From the NCBI GenBank assembly GCA_017390475.1, contig JAFPBO010000051.1, positions 186,001 to 250,000 on the forward strand: 64,000 nt of DNA. The letters run 5' to 3'. Both the position numbers and the translations under genes were made by a program. Below, one piece after another: positions 11,082-20,804 of this stretch; the first letter of the stretch is position 1; each line of letters starts with the position of its first letter. Origin of the DNA: Loktanella sp. GTDB taxonomy: Bacteria > Pseudomonadota > Alphaproteobacteria > Rhodobacterales > Rhodobacteraceae. A model generated the notes under the pieces. That model made no database searches, was not told the origin of the DNA, and worked only from the letters and a program-made list of their open reading frames with translations.

Positions 11082-12433
11082 TCGGCGGCAAGCGCCTGTG
11101 GCGCAAGCCAATCCTGCCAGTCCAGCTTGGCGCGGTCGGTATAGGCCTTGTACCGGTCCTTGCGCCCGCGACGGCCACCTTTGACACCATCCAGCGGCGG
11201 GAACAGCCCGAAATTGACGTTCATCGGTTGGAAGGTTTTCGCCTCTGCACCGCCGGTGATATGGGTGACCAGCGCGCCCATGGCGGTGGTGTTTGGCACC
11301 GGGGGCAGGGTTTGACCCTGCAATTCCGCCGCTGCCATCCGGCCCGCCAGCAGGCCCATGGCCGCACTTTCGACGTAACCTTCGACGCCGGTGATCTGGC
11401 CTGCGAAACGGATATTGGGGCGCGAGCGCAGGCGCATCTGATCGTCGAGCAACGTCGGCGAGTTGATGAATGTGTTGCGGTGGATGCCGCCCAGACGGGC
11501 GAATTCGGCATCTTCCAGCCCCGGGATCATGGCGAAGACGCGTTTTTGCGCGCCGTATTTCATCTTGGTCTGAAAACCCACGATATTATAGAGCGTTCCC
11601 AATGCGTTATCACGCCGCAGTTGCACCACCGCATAGGCTTTGTTCTGCGGATCATGCGCATTGGTCAGGCCGACGGGTTTCATCGGGCCGAAACGCAGGG
11701 TTTCGCGGCCGCGTTCTGCCATGACCTCGATCGGCAGGCAGCCGTCGAAATAACCGGCGGTTTCGCCTTCTTTGAATTCGGTCTTTTCGGCGGCCAGCAG
11801 GGCGTCGATAAAGGCCTCGTACTGCTCTTTGTTCATCGGGCAGTTCAGATAGGCCGTCTGTTCCTCCACCGTTTCGCCCTTGTCATAGCGCGATTGCATC
11901 CAGGCGACGTCCATGTTGATCGTCTCATGGTAAACGATGGGGGCGATGGCGTCGAAAAAGGCCAGTGCTTCGGTCCCGGTCTCGGCGGCAATCGCCTCTG
12001 CCAAGGCACCGGATGTCAGCGGGCCGGTGGCGATGATCCAATGACCATCCTCGGGCAGGGCGGTGATTTCTTCGTAATCGACGGTGATATTCGGATGCGC
12101 CTTCAGCGCGGCTGTCACGCTTTCGGCGAAAGGGTCACGGTCCACGGCCAAGGCGCCACCCGCAGGCAGACGGTGCCGCGCGGCCATTTCCATGATCAAG
12201 CCGCCCGCCTGGCGCATTTCCCAATGCAGCAGGCCGACAGCGTTTTGTTCATGATCGTCAGAGCGGAAGGAATTGGAACAGACCATTTCTCCCAGATTGC
12301 CGGTGCGATGGGCGAAAGTGCCGACCTTGGGCCGCATTTCGTGAATGACGACGCGGATGCCCAGATTGGCGGCTTGCCATGCGGCCTCTGACCCGGCCAT
12401 GCCGCCACCGATGATATGAAGTGTGTTTTGCAT
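11078..12433 (-). CDS. trmFO: Folate/FAD-dependent tRNA (uracil-54-C5)-methyltransferase TrmFO
   Basis: Makes ribothymidine 54 in tRNA using methylenetetrahydrofolate as carbon donor and FAD as cofactor. The N-terminus carries the dinucleotide-binding loop [14 protein letters not shown], followed by the family blocks [16 protein letters not shown]-like [10 protein letters not shown] and [14 protein letters not shown]. The C-terminal FAD-domain segment [10 protein letters not shown] is also present. Length 451 is normal. It is the first gene of a trmFO-gluQ pair. Confidence 0.96.
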   Translation of the reverse strand: MQNTLHIIGGGMAGSEAAWQAANLGIRVVIHEMRPKVGTFAHRTGNLGEMVCSNSFRSDDHEQNAVGLLHWEMRQAGGLIMEMAARHRLPAGGALAVDRDPFAESVTAALKAHPNITVDYEEITALPEDGHWIIATGPLTSGALAEAIAAETGTEALAFFDAIAPIVYHETINMDVAWMQSRYDKGETVEEQTAYLNCPMNKEQYEAFIDALLAAEKTEFKEGETAGYFDGCLPIEVMAERGRETLRFGPMKPVGLTNAHDPQNKAYAVVQLRRDNALGTLYNIVGFQTKMKYGAQKRVFAMIPGLEDAEFARLGGIHRNTFINSPTLLDDQMRLRSRPNIRFAGQITGVEGYVESAAMGLLAGRMAAAELQGQTLPPVPNTTAMGALVTHITGGAEAKTFQPMNVNFGLFPPLDGVKGGRRGRKDRYKAYTDRAKLDWQDWLAPQALAAE

Positions 12434-12467
12434 GGCTGGTATTTAGGGTGATCCGGGTTGAAAGGAA

Positions 12468-12492
12468 AGGCCCCGGATCAATTCCGGGGCCT
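12468..12492 (-). terminator. Intrinsic terminator of the beta-barrel gene
   Basis: A perfect nine-pair stem (GGCCCCGGA with TCCGGGGCC) and a five-base loop, followed on the minus strand by the T-rich run TTTCCTTTC. It lies just after the stop of the outer-membrane protein gene. Confidence 0.7.
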
Positions 12493-12497
12493 CGGCC

Positions 12498-13208
12498 TTA
12501 ATTCCCAGCGGCGCGAAACGCCTCGAAGAAACCACGCCGGTCAAAGGTCGTACCGCCCTGTAAACCCAGATCGATGCGCGCATTGACGCCGATGTAGAAT
12601 TCATCATTGCTGATGCCGTTTTCTTCCAGGGACACGCGCCCCAATACGCCGCTGAACACCGGCCCGTTTTCCAGTGCATATTCGCCGCCAAGTTCAAGAT
12701 TGAGGCCCTTGCCGCCGTCAAAACTGACCCGGTCAACCGCGCCAATCGCGCTGATCCCGCCGGCAAAGCCGTAATTGCCCGCAGCACCGACGATAAAGAT
12801 GTCGTCAAACGCACCGCCGCCCAGCCCGGCATAGGCCTGTGCCGTGCCAAAACCGTAATCATAGGCACCCTGCACGCCGTAAGTGTCGATCGAGTCGTCA
12901 TCGACCCAATCGCGCCCGAAATAAGCCCCGAGCGAGATATAAGGGTCCAGCGCATAGATCGCATGGCCGGTCAGGTTTTGCGCATCCGATCCGGCGATGG
13001 CAAAATCATAGGCGGTGACATCCAGCGCAAAGCTGACGCCTGCCATCGCCTCGAATTCGGCCTGACCGTAATAGGTGATGCCGCCCAGATCGTCTGTATC
13101 AAGCGTTTTGCTGTAATCAATGCCCAGCGTCGCTCCGGTGAACCCTTGTGCTGCCACATGGCCTGCGGTCAGCATCAAAGCCGTCGTAAAAGTCAGTGTC
13201 CTGATCAT
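12498..13208 (-). CDS. Outer-membrane beta-barrel protein with signal peptide
   Basis: A 236-residue exported protein. The signal peptide (MIRTLTFTTALMLTAGHVAA) is followed by QGF. The mature part alternates polar and hydrophobic residues with many Gly, Asp and Tyr (for example ISLGAYFGRDW and YDYGFGTAQAYAGLGGGAF), as expected for amphipathic beta strands, and resembles the porin-like proteins of Rhodobacterales. It does not end in the classical C-terminal Phe (the end is FEAFRAAGN), so barrel insertion is inferred. AAGAGG lies before the ATG. It follows gyrA after 43 bases and has its own terminator. Confidence 0.75.
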   Translation of the reverse strand: MIRTLTFTTALMLTAGHVAAQGFTGATLGIDYSKTLDTDDLGGITYYGQAEFEAMAGVSFALDVTAYDFAIAGSDAQNLTGHAIYALDPYISLGAYFGRDWVDDDSIDTYGVQGAYDYGFGTAQAYAGLGGGAFDDIFIVGAAGNYGFAGGISAIGAVDRVSFDGGKGLNLELGGEYALENGPVFSGVLGRVSLEENGISNDEFYIGVNARIDLGLQGGTTFDRRGFFEAFRAAGN

Positions 13209-13251
13209 TGTCTCTGCCTCTTGCTCGTGGCCCGGGTTGTCCCGGTGCCGG

Positions 13252-15984
13252 TTACGTATCTGCCTCGGTCTCGTCGTCTCCTTGGTCAGCGATCCAGGCC
13301 ACAGAGACCACGGTTTCGCCTTTGCCTGTGTTGAACACTTTCACGCCGCCAGCGCTGCGCGACCGGAAGGAAATCCCTTCCACCGGCACGCGGATCGACT
13401 GACCTGTCGAGGTCACCAGCATGATCTGATCCGACATATCGACCGGGAAGGATGTGACCAGCGGCCCGCCGCGCATCGCCTTGTCCATCGCCGTGACGCC
13501 CATGCCGCCGCGTCCGCGGACAGGGTAATCGTGGCTGGACGACAATTTGCCCGAGCCTTTGGCGCTGATCGTCAGGATCAGGTTTTCGGCGGCGGACATT
13601 TCGGCATAGCGTTCCGGGCTGATGGAACCGGGGGTCGCTTCTTCATCCTCTACTTCAGCATCATCCGCTAAACCTGCCATTGCACGGCGCATTTTGAGGT
13701 AAGCGGCGCGTTCTTCGGCATCAGCCTCGAAATGCCGGATTACGGACATGGAGACGACCTTGTCATCGCCCTGCAACCTGATCCCGCGCACCCCGGTACT
13801 GTCGCGGCCTTTGAAGACCCGGACATCGGTGGTGGGGAAACGGATCGCGCGGCCAGAATCCGTCACGAGCATGATATCATCGTCCGGTGAACAGATGCGG
13901 GCATTGACCAAAAGCGTATGTTCATCAGGTAGTTTCATGGCGATCTTGCCATTCGACTTGACGTTGGTGAAATCCGACAAAGCATTGCGGCGCACATCGC
14001 CTGCGGATGTTGCAAAGACGATTTGCAGCGCGTCCCATTCTGCCTCTGGCCTATCCACCGGCATGATTGCGGCAATCGACACGCCCTGCGGAATCGGCAG
14101 GATGTTGACGATGGCCTTGCCCTTGGCGGTGCGGCTGCCCAAGGGCAGACGCCATGTTTTCAGCTTATAGGCCATGCCATCGGTGGTGAAGAACAGCAAT
14201 TGCGTGTGGGTATTGGCGACGAACAGGGTGGTGACGACATCCTCGTCCTTGGTGCCCATCGACGACAGACCCTTGCCACCACGCCGCTGCGCGCGGAAAT
14301 CGGCCAAGGCGGTGCGTTTGATGTAACCACCGGATGTGACAGTGACGACCATATCTTCTTTCTCGATCAGATCCTCGTCATCCATATCGGCGGCCCAATC
14401 GGTGATCAGGGTCCGGCGCGGGACGGCGAACAGATCGCGCACTTCGGTCAGTTCGTCACGGATGATCTGCATGATCCGGTCGCGGCTACCCAGAATTTCC
14501 AGATATTCGCGGATCTTGCCGGCAAGTTCCTGCAATTCATCGGTGACTTCCTTGACGCCGATCTGGGTCAGGCGTTGCAGGCGCAATTCCAGGATCGCGC
14601 GCGCCTGTGCTTCGGACAGGTTGTAAGTGCCGTCCTCATTGGCAGTATGGGTCGGATCGTCGATCAGCCTGATATATTCAAGGATCGCCGCCGCGGGCCA
14701 AGGCCGCGTCATCAGCGTGTGCCGCGCATCGGCGGCATCGGCAGAGGCGCGGATGGTTGCGACCACCTCGTCAATATTGGTGACGGCGACGGCCAGACCG
14801 CACAGGATATGCGCCCGGTCCCGCGCCTTGCGTAGTTCAAAGGCAGTGCGGCGGGCGACGACCTCTTCGCGGAAATCGACAAAGGCGGTCAGGAAGGCGC
14901 GCAGTGTCAGTTGTTCCGGCTTGCCACCGTTCAAGGCCAGCATGTTGCAGCCGAAATAGGTCTGCATCGGGGTGAAACGGAAAAGCTGGTTCAGCACGAC
15001 CTCTGCCGTGGCATCGCGTTTCAGTTCGACCACCACGCGCACACCGTTGCGGTCGGATTCGTCCTGCACATGGGCGATGCCTTCGATGCGTTTGTCGCGC
15101 GCGGCCTCGGCGATGCGGTCGATCATCACGGATTTATTGACCTGATAGGGAATCTCATTGATTACAATGGCATAGCGGTCTTTGCGGATTTCCTCGATCA
15201 CCGTTTTGGCGCGCACGATGACAGAACCGCGCCCTTCAAGATACGCCTTGCGCGCACCGGACCGGCCCAGAATGATCCCGCCGGTGGGGAAATCGGGGGC
15301 GGGGATATATTCGATCATTTCCTCTGACGTCAGATCTGGATTGTCGATCAGCGCCAGCGTGGCATCGATGACTTCACCCAGATTATGCGGCGGAATATTC
15401 GTCGCCATGCCGACAGCGATACCGCCCGCGCCGTTGACCAGCATATTGGGGAAACGCGCGGGCAGGACGGTGGGTTCGCGGTCTTTGCCGTCGTAATTGT
15501 CTTGGAAATCAACGGTGTCTTTGTCGATATCGGCCAGCATATAGGCGGCGGGTTTGTCCATCCGCACTTCGGTATAGCGCATCGCGGCGGCGCGGTCGCC
15601 GTCCATGGACCCGAAATTGCCCTGACCGTCCAGCAGCGGCAGCGACATGGAAAAATCCTGCGCCATCCGTACCAAAGCGTCATAGATCGCGCTGTCGCCG
15701 TGGGGGTGGTATTTCCCCATCACGTCACCGACAGACCGGGCGGATTTGCGGTAGGATTTATCGTGTGTGTTTCCAGCCTCATACATCCCATACAGAATGC
15801 GGCGGTGAACAGGTTTCAGACCGTCGCGCAGATCGGGGATCGCGCGGGATACAATCACGCTCATCGCGTAATCCAGATAGCTGGTTTTCAGCTCATGTTC
15901 GATGGTGACAGTTGGCCCGGCATGGGCCATCCGGGTGACCGGCAATTCATCATCGTTTTCAGGGGTTTCAGGAGTATCGTTCAC
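13252..15984 (-). CDS. gyrA: DNA gyrase subunit A
   Basis: The breakage-reunion subunit that introduces negative supercoils with GyrB. The catalytic tyrosine is Y137 in [11 protein letters not shown]. The QRRGGKG box in the beta-pinwheel C-terminal domain distinguishes GyrA from ParC. The quinolone-determining region reads [10 protein letters not shown], with serine 98 and aspartate 102 at the positions of E. coli S83 and D87, so no classical resistance change is seen. The acidic tail DDETEADT is typical. Translation starts at GTG with GGCGG upstream. Length is 910 residues. Confidence 0.97.
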   Translation of the reverse strand: MNDTPETPENDDELPVTRMAHAGPTVTIEHELKTSYLDYAMSVIVSRAIPDLRDGLKPVHRRILYGMYEAGNTHDKSYRKSARSVGDVMGKYHPHGDSAIYDALVRMAQDFSMSLPLLDGQGNFGSMDGDRAAAMRYTEVRMDKPAAYMLADIDKDTVDFQDNYDGKDREPTVLPARFPNMLVNGAGGIAVGMATNIPPHNLGEVIDATLALIDNPDLTSEEMIEYIPAPDFPTGGIILGRSGARKAYLEGRGSVIVRAKTVIEEIRKDRYAIVINEIPYQVNKSVMIDRIAEAARDKRIEGIAHVQDESDRNGVRVVVELKRDATAEVVLNQLFRFTPMQTYFGCNMLALNGGKPEQLTLRAFLTAFVDFREEVVARRTAFELRKARDRAHILCGLAVAVTNIDEVVATIRASADAADARHTLMTRPWPAAAILEYIRLIDDPTHTANEDGTYNLSEAQARAILELRLQRLTQIGVKEVTDELQELAGKIREYLEILGSRDRIMQIIRDELTEVRDLFAVPRRTLITDWAADMDDEDLIEKEDMVVTVTSGGYIKRTALADFRAQRRGGKGLSSMGTKDEDVVTTLFVANTHTQLLFFTTDGMAYKLKTWRLPLGSRTAKGKAIVNILPIPQGVSIAAIMPVDRPEAEWDALQIVFATSAGDVRRNALSDFTNVKSNGKIAMKLPDEHTLLVNARICSPDDDIMLVTDSGRAIRFPTTDVRVFKGRDSTGVRGIRLQGDDKVVSMSVIRHFEADAEERAAYLKMRRAMAGLADDAEVEDEEATPGSISPERYAEMSAAENLILTISAKGSGKLSSSHDYPVRGRGGMGVTAMDKAMRGGPLVTSFPVDMSDQIMLVTSTGQSIRVPVEGISFRSRSAGGVKVFNTGKGETVVSVAWIADQGDDETEADT

Positions 15985-16025
15985 AAAGGCCGCCTGTCTG
16001 CTATCTGCTATATTTTGTTATGGCA

Positions 16026-16054
16026 TTCTAACAGACACCCTATCTGGGGTGCAA
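16026..16054 (-). promoter_or_regulatory. Probable gyrA promoter
   Basis: On the minus strand TTGCAC (16054-16049) and TTAGAA (16031-16026) are separated by exactly 17 bases, a good sigma-70 pair about 40 bases before the gyrA GTG. Confidence 0.5.
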
Positions 16055-16086
16055 TGCCGCATTGCAAAACATAGGTAAAACCGGCC

Positions 16087-17133
16087 CTATTTGGCCCGTT
16101 TCAGCATGCCAAACAGGTCGCGCGGATCATCTGGGTCGGCGATCAGGTCCAGATCGATGTAATAGGGTGTGTCTTTGATCTGTGCATGGACGTAACGCAG
16201 GGCGCTGAAATCCTCGATCGCGAAGCCGACACCGTCGAACAGGGTGACTTCATCAGCGGACTTGCGGCCCTTGGTCTGACCGGTGATGACTTGCCAGAGT
16301 TCGGTCACGGGATGGTCCGGTGGCATCTGCTGAATCTCGCCCTCCATCCTTGTCTGTGGCGGGTATTCGACAAAGGTGCTGGCGCGCGCCACGATATCGC
16401 GGTGCAGTTCGGTCTTGCCGGGGCAATCGCCGCCGATGGCATTGATGTGGACGCCTGCGCCGACCATGTTGTCGGTCAGGATGGTCTGCATATCTTTATC
16501 GGCGGTGGCCGTGGTGATGATCTGCGCGCCTTCGACGGCCTCTTCGGGTGAGGTGCAGGAGACCACGTTCAACCCCAGACCCGCCAGATTGCGCGCGCAT
16601 TTCGCGGTGGCGGCGGGGTCGATGTCGTAGAGGCGCACGGTTTTCACACCGCAGACCGCCTTGACCGCCAGACATTGAAATTCTGACTGTGCGCCGTTGC
16701 CGATCATCGCCATCGTATCGGCACCCGGGGCGGCCAGATGTTTCGTCGCCACCGCCGACATTGCCGCCGTGCGCAGGGCGGTCAGCAGGGTCATCTCGGT
16801 GAATAATTGCGGGTAGCCGGAATAGACATCCGACAGAACGCCAAAGGCCGTCACGGTCTGCAAACCTTCACCCATATTCTTTGGGTGGCCGTTGACGTAT
16901 TTGAAACCGTAAAGCACGCCGTCAGAGGTCGGCATCAATTCGATCACACCGACATCGGAATGCGACCCGACGCGTGGCGTTTTATCGAACTGGTCCCATT
17001 TGGCGAAATCTTCTTCGATGGCGGCGGCCAGATCGGCGATAAAGGTCTCAAGCCCGATATGATGCACCAGACGCATCATATTATCGACGCTGACAAAGGG
17101 GACCATGGCGCGGGGCGATGCTTTCAGGCTCAT
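16087..17133 (-). CDS. ocd: Ornithine cyclodeaminase
   Basis: Converts L-ornithine to L-proline with loss of ammonia, using bound NAD. It belongs to the OCD/mu-crystallin family. The nucleotide-binding segment is MAMIGNGAQSEFQCLA, followed by VRLYDIDPAAT; the substrate region has FKYVNGHPKNM and INAIGGDCPGKTEL. Length 348 is usual. Its ATG overlaps the arginase stop (ATGA), so the pair works as a route from arginine through ornithine to proline. The divergent Lrp-type regulator next door is a likely controller. Confidence 0.93.
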   Translation of the reverse strand: MSLKASPRAMVPFVSVDNMMRLVHHIGLETFIADLAAAIEEDFAKWDQFDKTPRVGSHSDVGVIELMPTSDGVLYGFKYVNGHPKNMGEGLQTVTAFGVLSDVYSGYPQLFTEMTLLTALRTAAMSAVATKHLAAPGADTMAMIGNGAQSEFQCLAVKAVCGVKTVRLYDIDPAATAKCARNLAGLGLNVVSCTSPEEAVEGAQIITTATADKDMQTILTDNMVGAGVHINAIGGDCPGKTELHRDIVARASTFVEYPPQTRMEGEIQQMPPDHPVTELWQVITGQTKGRKSADEVTLFDGVGFAIEDFSALRYVHAQIKDTPYYIDLDLIADPDDPRDLFGMLKRAK

Positions 17134-18059
17134 TTCATGCTCCGCGTGGGCCGGTCGAACACGCGACGGCCCAGCAAAGATGCTGTCAGATCGACCATCA
17201 GATTGGCGGTCTTGCCGCGCTCGTCCAGATAGGGGTTCAGTTCCACCAGATCGAGCGAGGTGACCAGACCGGAATCGGACAGCATTTCCATGACCAGATG
17301 CCCTTCGCGCACGGTCGCACCGCCTGGCACGGTGGTGCCGACAGCGGGGGCGACCGATGGGTCGAGGAAATCCACGTCCAGCGATACATGCAGCATCCCG
17401 TCAACGGCGGCGACGCGGTCGAGGAAGCCTTGCAAAGGCATCCTGATCCCTTCCTCATCAATGCGGCGCATATCGACCAGTTCGACATCACCATCGGCGA
17501 GGATTTCATGTTCCGCCACATCGACAGACCGCAGCCCGATCATGCAGATATTGGCGGGATCAACGCGGACGGGCAGGGGCGGAAAATCGTCGAACCCATC
17601 GCGGCCAGTCACGTAACCCACGGGCGTGCCGTGCAGATTACCACTGTCGGTCGTGTCGGGCGTGTGGATATCGCTATGCGCATCAAGCCAGAGCGCAAAG
17701 AACGGACGCCCGACCTTTTGTGCATGGGCGGCCATGCCGGATACCGTGCCCGCGGCCAGCGCATGATCACCGCCCATGAAGATCGGGAAACCATCGGGCG
17801 CGGCTTTCTGCGCGGCATCGGCCAAGGTCTTGGTCCAGCCGACATTTTCCGCCAGCTTATAGACCAAGGGGTTGCGGGGTTCACCCACCGTCACATCCGC
17901 CGGGGCGAGGTTGCCCCAATCGGTGCAGCTATGCCCCAGGGCCGTAATCGCTTCTGCGATACCTGCGGTGCGATAGGCGTCAGGCCCCATCAAACAGCCC
18001 CGGCGGCGTTTGCCACAATCCACGGGGGCGCCAATCAATATGCAATGTTTATGTGTCAT
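17130..18059 (-). CDS. Arginase
   Basis: Hydrolyses arginine to ornithine and urea. The dimanganese site is complete: MGGDHALA, LDAHSDIH and SLDVDFLDP, all in the usual order. It is 309 residues long, as in bacterial RocF/ArcA-type arginases; the gene symbol varies between genera so none is given. It is translationally coupled to ornithine cyclodeaminase and transcribed away from an Lrp/AsnC regulator, an arrangement common for arginine catabolism in alphaproteobacteria. Confidence 0.94.
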   Translation of the reverse strand: MTHKHCILIGAPVDCGKRRRGCLMGPDAYRTAGIAEAITALGHSCTDWGNLAPADVTVGEPRNPLVYKLAENVGWTKTLADAAQKAAPDGFPIFMGGDHALAAGTVSGMAAHAQKVGRPFFALWLDAHSDIHTPDTTDSGNLHGTPVGYVTGRDGFDDFPPLPVRVDPANICMIGLRSVDVAEHEILADGDVELVDMRRIDEEGIRMPLQGFLDRVAAVDGMLHVSLDVDFLDPSVAPAVGTTVPGGATVREGHLVMEMLSDSGLVTSLDLVELNPYLDERGKTANLMVDLTASLLGRRVFDRPTRSMK

Positions 18060-18102
18060 GGCGGCAGATTAGCCGGAAACGCAGATGGCGGAACCCTGCA
18101 AA

Positions 18103-18132
18103 TTGTGCAATCTGGGTGCGAATTGACCACAA
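18103..18132. promoter_or_regulatory. Candidate operator between arginase and the Lrp gene
   Basis: An inverted repeat TTGTG-N20-CACAA lies in the 85-base divergent spacer. Its position suits binding by the adjacent Lrp-type regulator and control of both directions. No binding consensus could be compared. Confidence 0.35.
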
Positions 18133-18144
18133 TGGACAGCACCA

Positions 18145-18564
18145 ATGGACGAAACGGACAGCGCCCTGATCCGCGCCTTGCGCAAGAATGCCCGTGCCTC
18201 GCTGTCGGACCTTGCCGCGACAATCGGGGTAACTCGGGCGACAGCGCGGGTCCGGCTCGACCGGTTGATCGCGGGGGGCGAGATTGCGGGGTTCACCGTG
18301 CTGACACGGTCCGACATCCGCCCGGATGCGGTGCGCGGGTTGATGATGCTGGAAATAGCCGGGCGCGGCGCGGAAAAGGTGATGAAACGCCTGACCGCCA
18401 TGCCTGCGGTGATCGTGGTGCATTCCACCAACGGCACCTGGGACCTGATCGCCGAGATCGGCACCAAAACGCTGGAAGATTTTGATCAGGCCCTGTTTGC
18501 GATCCGCCGGATGGAAGGCGTCACGCGGTCCGAGACGAGCCTGCTTTTATCATCACGGCGGTGA
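18145..18564 (+). CDS. Lrp/AsnC-family transcriptional regulator
   Basis: A 139-residue regulator with an N-terminal winged helix-turn-helix (LSDLAATIGVTRATARVRLD, about residues 20-40) and a C-terminal RAM ligand-binding domain (GLMMLEIAGRG, VVHSTNGTWDLIAEI). These proteins form octamers and respond to amino acids. It is divergent from the arginase-ornithine cyclodeaminase operon, so arginine or ornithine is the likely effector. Its last 44 bases overlap the convergent dsbB gene. Confidence 0.92.
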   Translation: MDETDSALIRALRKNARASLSDLAATIGVTRATARVRLDRLIAGGEIAGFTVLTRSDIRPDAVRGLMMLEIAGRGAEKVMKRLTAMPAVIVVHSTNGTWDLIAEIGTKTLEDFDQALFAIRRMEGVTRSETSLLLSSRR

Positions 18565-18997
18565 TCCAGATCGCCATCAGGCCAAAGGACAGCACCGCAT
18601 TCCAGCTGGCCATCGACAGGGTCAGGAATTCCCATGTCACCTGATCGCACATCACGACGCGCGGGCCATCCAATGCCAGCAGGTCGGAACCGGACAAACC
18701 TTCCATACCGCCACCGCCAGAACAGGAGGTCGGTCCTTCCCACCAGCCGCGTTCCACCCCGGTGTGGAACACACCGATGCCCCCGGTCGCCGCCGCTGCT
18801 GCAGCGCCCAACGCGGGCAGGATGCGCCCACCAAAGCGCAGCGCGACAGCCGCGATCAGGATCGCGGCCACATGCGGCCAGCGCTGCCAAAGGCACATTG
18901 CACAGGGCGGATAGCCCAGAACCTGAAACACAAAGGCCCCAGCGAGCAAAGCGAAAGACCCGGCACCGGCCAGCAAGATCAGCAGGTTGCGTGTCAT
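18521..18997 (-). CDS. dsbB: Disulfide bond formation protein DsbB
   Basis: A four-helix inner-membrane protein that reoxidises DsbA and passes electrons to quinone. The first cysteine pair is C32-A-M-C35 right after the first membrane helix. The second pair lies in the second periplasmic loop (PTSCSGGG and VVMCDQV). Length 158 fits. The ATG overlaps the stop of the YqaA-like gene, and the 3' end overlaps the convergent lrp gene. Confidence 0.92.
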   Translation of the reverse strand: MTRNLLILLAGAGSFALLAGAFVFQVLGYPPCAMCLWQRWPHVAAILIAAVALRFGGRILPALGAAAAAATGGIGVFHTGVERGWWEGPTSCSGGGGMEGLSGSDLLALDGPRVVMCDQVTWEFLTLSMASWNAVLSFGLMAIWITAVMIKAGSSRTA

Positions 18998-19572
18998 ATG
19001 ACCCCCAGTATCGCGAAACCGCCCAGCAACAAGACACAGAACAGAATGAACATCAGCCCCAACCGGCGCTCGATGAAATCACGGATCGGTTCGCCGAATT
19101 TCCACAGCAGCGCTGCCACCAGAAAGAATCGCAACGCACGCGCCGCGATCGAGGCGACGATAAACACCGGCAGCGACAATTGCGTCACGCCAGAGGCGAT
19201 CGTGATCACCTTGAAGGGGAATGGCGTCACCCCGGCAACCAGCACTGCCCAGGCCCCATAGGTGTTATAGGTGGCGGCGAAGTCGGTAAAGTAATCCTCT
19301 TTCCCGTAAAACTGCAAAATCTGGACGCCGACAGAATCATAAAGCGCGAAACCGATGAAATAGCCGAACAATCCGCCCAGAACCGACGCAATCGTTGCCA
19401 CAGCCGCAATAATAAAGGCGCGTGACGGGCGCGCGATGATCATCGGGATCATCAGCACATCGGGCGGGATCGGAAAGAAGGACGATTCGATAAAGGCCAC
19501 TGCCGCCAGCGCCCAAAGCGCATAGGGCGTACGTGCCAGAGATATCGTCCAGTCATAGAGTGCGCGCAGCAT
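18994..19572 (-). CDS. YqaA/DedA-like (VTT domain) membrane protein
   Basis: A 192-residue integral membrane protein of the YqaA branch of the DedA/VTT family. Family features are FIESSFFPIPPDVLMIP near the start, a reentrant glycine-rich segment (VLGGLFGYFIGFALYD) and VAGVTPFPFKVITIASG. DedA-family members are implicated in lipid translocation and membrane homeostasis; the specific substrate here is unknown. It is coupled to dsbB by an ATGA overlap. Confidence 0.85.
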   Translation of the reverse strand: MLRALYDWTISLARTPYALWALAAVAFIESSFFPIPPDVLMIPMIIARPSRAFIIAAVATIASVLGGLFGYFIGFALYDSVGVQILQFYGKEDYFTDFAATYNTYGAWAVLVAGVTPFPFKVITIASGVTQLSLPVFIVASIAARALRFFLVAALLWKFGEPIRDFIERRLGLMFILFCVLLLGGFAILGVI

Positions 19573-19681
19573 GGCAATGCCTTTGTTGGTCAGGCTGCTT
19601 AGGGCATGTCAAAGCGATCCCGTCAAGCCGGTGCAAATGCGATTGACGCCGTCCGCAGGCCGGATTAGGAAGCATCCCAGT

Positions 19682-19767
19682 GCCGATGTGGCGGAATGGT
19701 AGACGCAGGGGATTCAAAATCCCCCGGTGGTAACATCGTGTGGGTTCGAGTCCCTCCATCGGCACCA
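19682..19767 (+). tRNA. tRNA-Leu (anticodon CAA)
   Basis: The acceptor stem GCCGATG (19682-19688) pairs with CATCGGC (19757-19763), followed by A and an encoded CCA. The anticodon stem GGGGA/TCCCC closes the loop TTCAAAA, giving anticodon CAA (decodes UUG). A long variable arm and the GGTTCGAGTCC T-arm are present. This class II tRNA is intact, with no adjacent integrase. Confidence 0.97.
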
Positions 19768-19768
19768 A

Positions 19769-19792
19769 TAGCGTATTTTGATACGCAAATTT
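19769..19792 (+). terminator. Weak terminator after tRNA-Leu
   Basis: GCGTAT and ATACGC form a six-pair stem with a four-base loop right after the tRNA, followed by AAATTT. It is short and the T run is poor. Confidence 0.4.
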
Positions 19793-20015
19793 ACCAAAAT
19801 TACCATGATTGACGGGGACTGGCGTTTCACGCTGTCCTTTCGGTGCGCTGGCCAGGGATCGTTTTCCGGGCATGCCACTTGGGATAGGTCAAAAATTTCG
19901 GCTGGTCATAGATTTGCCTTAAATATCGTGTTTGGTCTTAATTTGTATCGGGCGGTTTGCCCGGATGTTTTGTAACCTGGCGCATGTTGCGCCACCTGGC
20001 TGGGACACTCAAACC

Positions 20016-20804
20016 ATGGAACAGCCCATTGGTAGGATGACGCATGATCATGCGTTGATGACCTCATTCGCTGACAGACTTGTTGAATTTGCCCCGCATG
20101 ATCTGCTGGATCTGAATGGTAAACATGTGCGCCGGATCACGCGCGATGCGGCACAACCGAACGCCAGTATCGTGACTTATCGGGATGACAGCGCGTTGTC
20201 CTTTGCGCAGATCGCGCGGATCATTCCGTGTTTTACCGCCCATACGCTGATCGCCACGCCGGATGGCGAACGCCCGGCACAGGCGCTGCGCCCCGGTGAC
20301 AAGGTATTGACCCGCGACAACGGGTTTCAGCCGATCACTTGGGCCGGTCGCAAGCAGATGACGATGCGAGGCCTGCCGCTGACCGCCGACATGCGCCCGA
20401 TCCGGATTCGCAAAGGCGCGTTTGGTGCAAATTGCCCCGAACGTGACATGGTCGTATCGCCCAATCACCGGATGCTGATCATCGATAAATCCATGTCGGC
20501 GACCGCAGGCGAGACTGAGGTTTTGCTGGCCGCCAAGCATATGACGCATCTGCCCGGGGTTGCGCCGCTGCGACTGCCGCAGGTGACCTATATCCATTTC
20601 ATGTGCGCGCAGCATGAAATTGTCTTTTCCGATGGCACCTGGACAGAGACATTCCAGCCCAATGACGATTCGTTGCACGGTATCGACGCGGCGCAGCGCG
20701 ATGAATTGCTGCGCCTGTTTCCTGAACTGGTCAGCAATAACGGACGAAAAACCTATGGCACAGCGCGCGCGACGGTGACGCAAGCACCGCTGGTCCCGGC
20801 CTAA
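20016..20804 (+). CDS. Hint-domain (Hedgehog/intein) protein
   Basis: A protein of about 262 residues with a Hint_2-type domain common in Rhodobacterales. The domain begins at IPCFTAHTLIATPDGERPAQ, with the self-cleavage nucleophile cysteine, and continues through ALRPGDKVLTRDNGFQPI. Later come VVSPNHRMLI (the TxxH-like block) and an FSDGTWTETF strand. These domains can autocleave the peptide bond before the Cys. I chose ATG 20016; the longer frame from 19932 covers leader hairpins and reads poorly. No secretion signal or RTX repeats are visible. The role of stand-alone members is unknown. Confidence 0.85.
   Translation: MEQPIGRMTHDHALMTSFADRLVEFAPHDLLDLNGKHVRRITRDAAQPNASIVTYRDDSALSFAQIARIIPCFTAHTLIATPDGERPAQALRPGDKVLTRDNGFQPITWAGRKQMTMRGLPLTADMRPIRIRKGAFGANCPERDMVVSPNHRMLIIDKSMSATAGETEVLLAAKHMTHLPGVAPLRLPQVTYIHFMCAQHEIVFSDGTWTETFQPNDDSLHGIDAAQRDELLRLFPELVSNNGRKTYGTARATVTQAPLVPA

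Noticed and set aside
11228-12391. 387-codon plus-strand frame opposite trmFO
   Set aside because: It lies wholly antisense to a highly conserved enzyme and shows no domain or ribosome site.
13252-15984. Quinolone-resistance change in gyrA
   Set aside because: Positions equivalent to E. coli S83 and D87 are serine and aspartate, the sensitive form.
17118-18485. 455-codon plus-strand frame opposite arginase and ocd
   Set aside because: It spans two convincing minus-strand genes and part of lrp; composition is that of a shadow.
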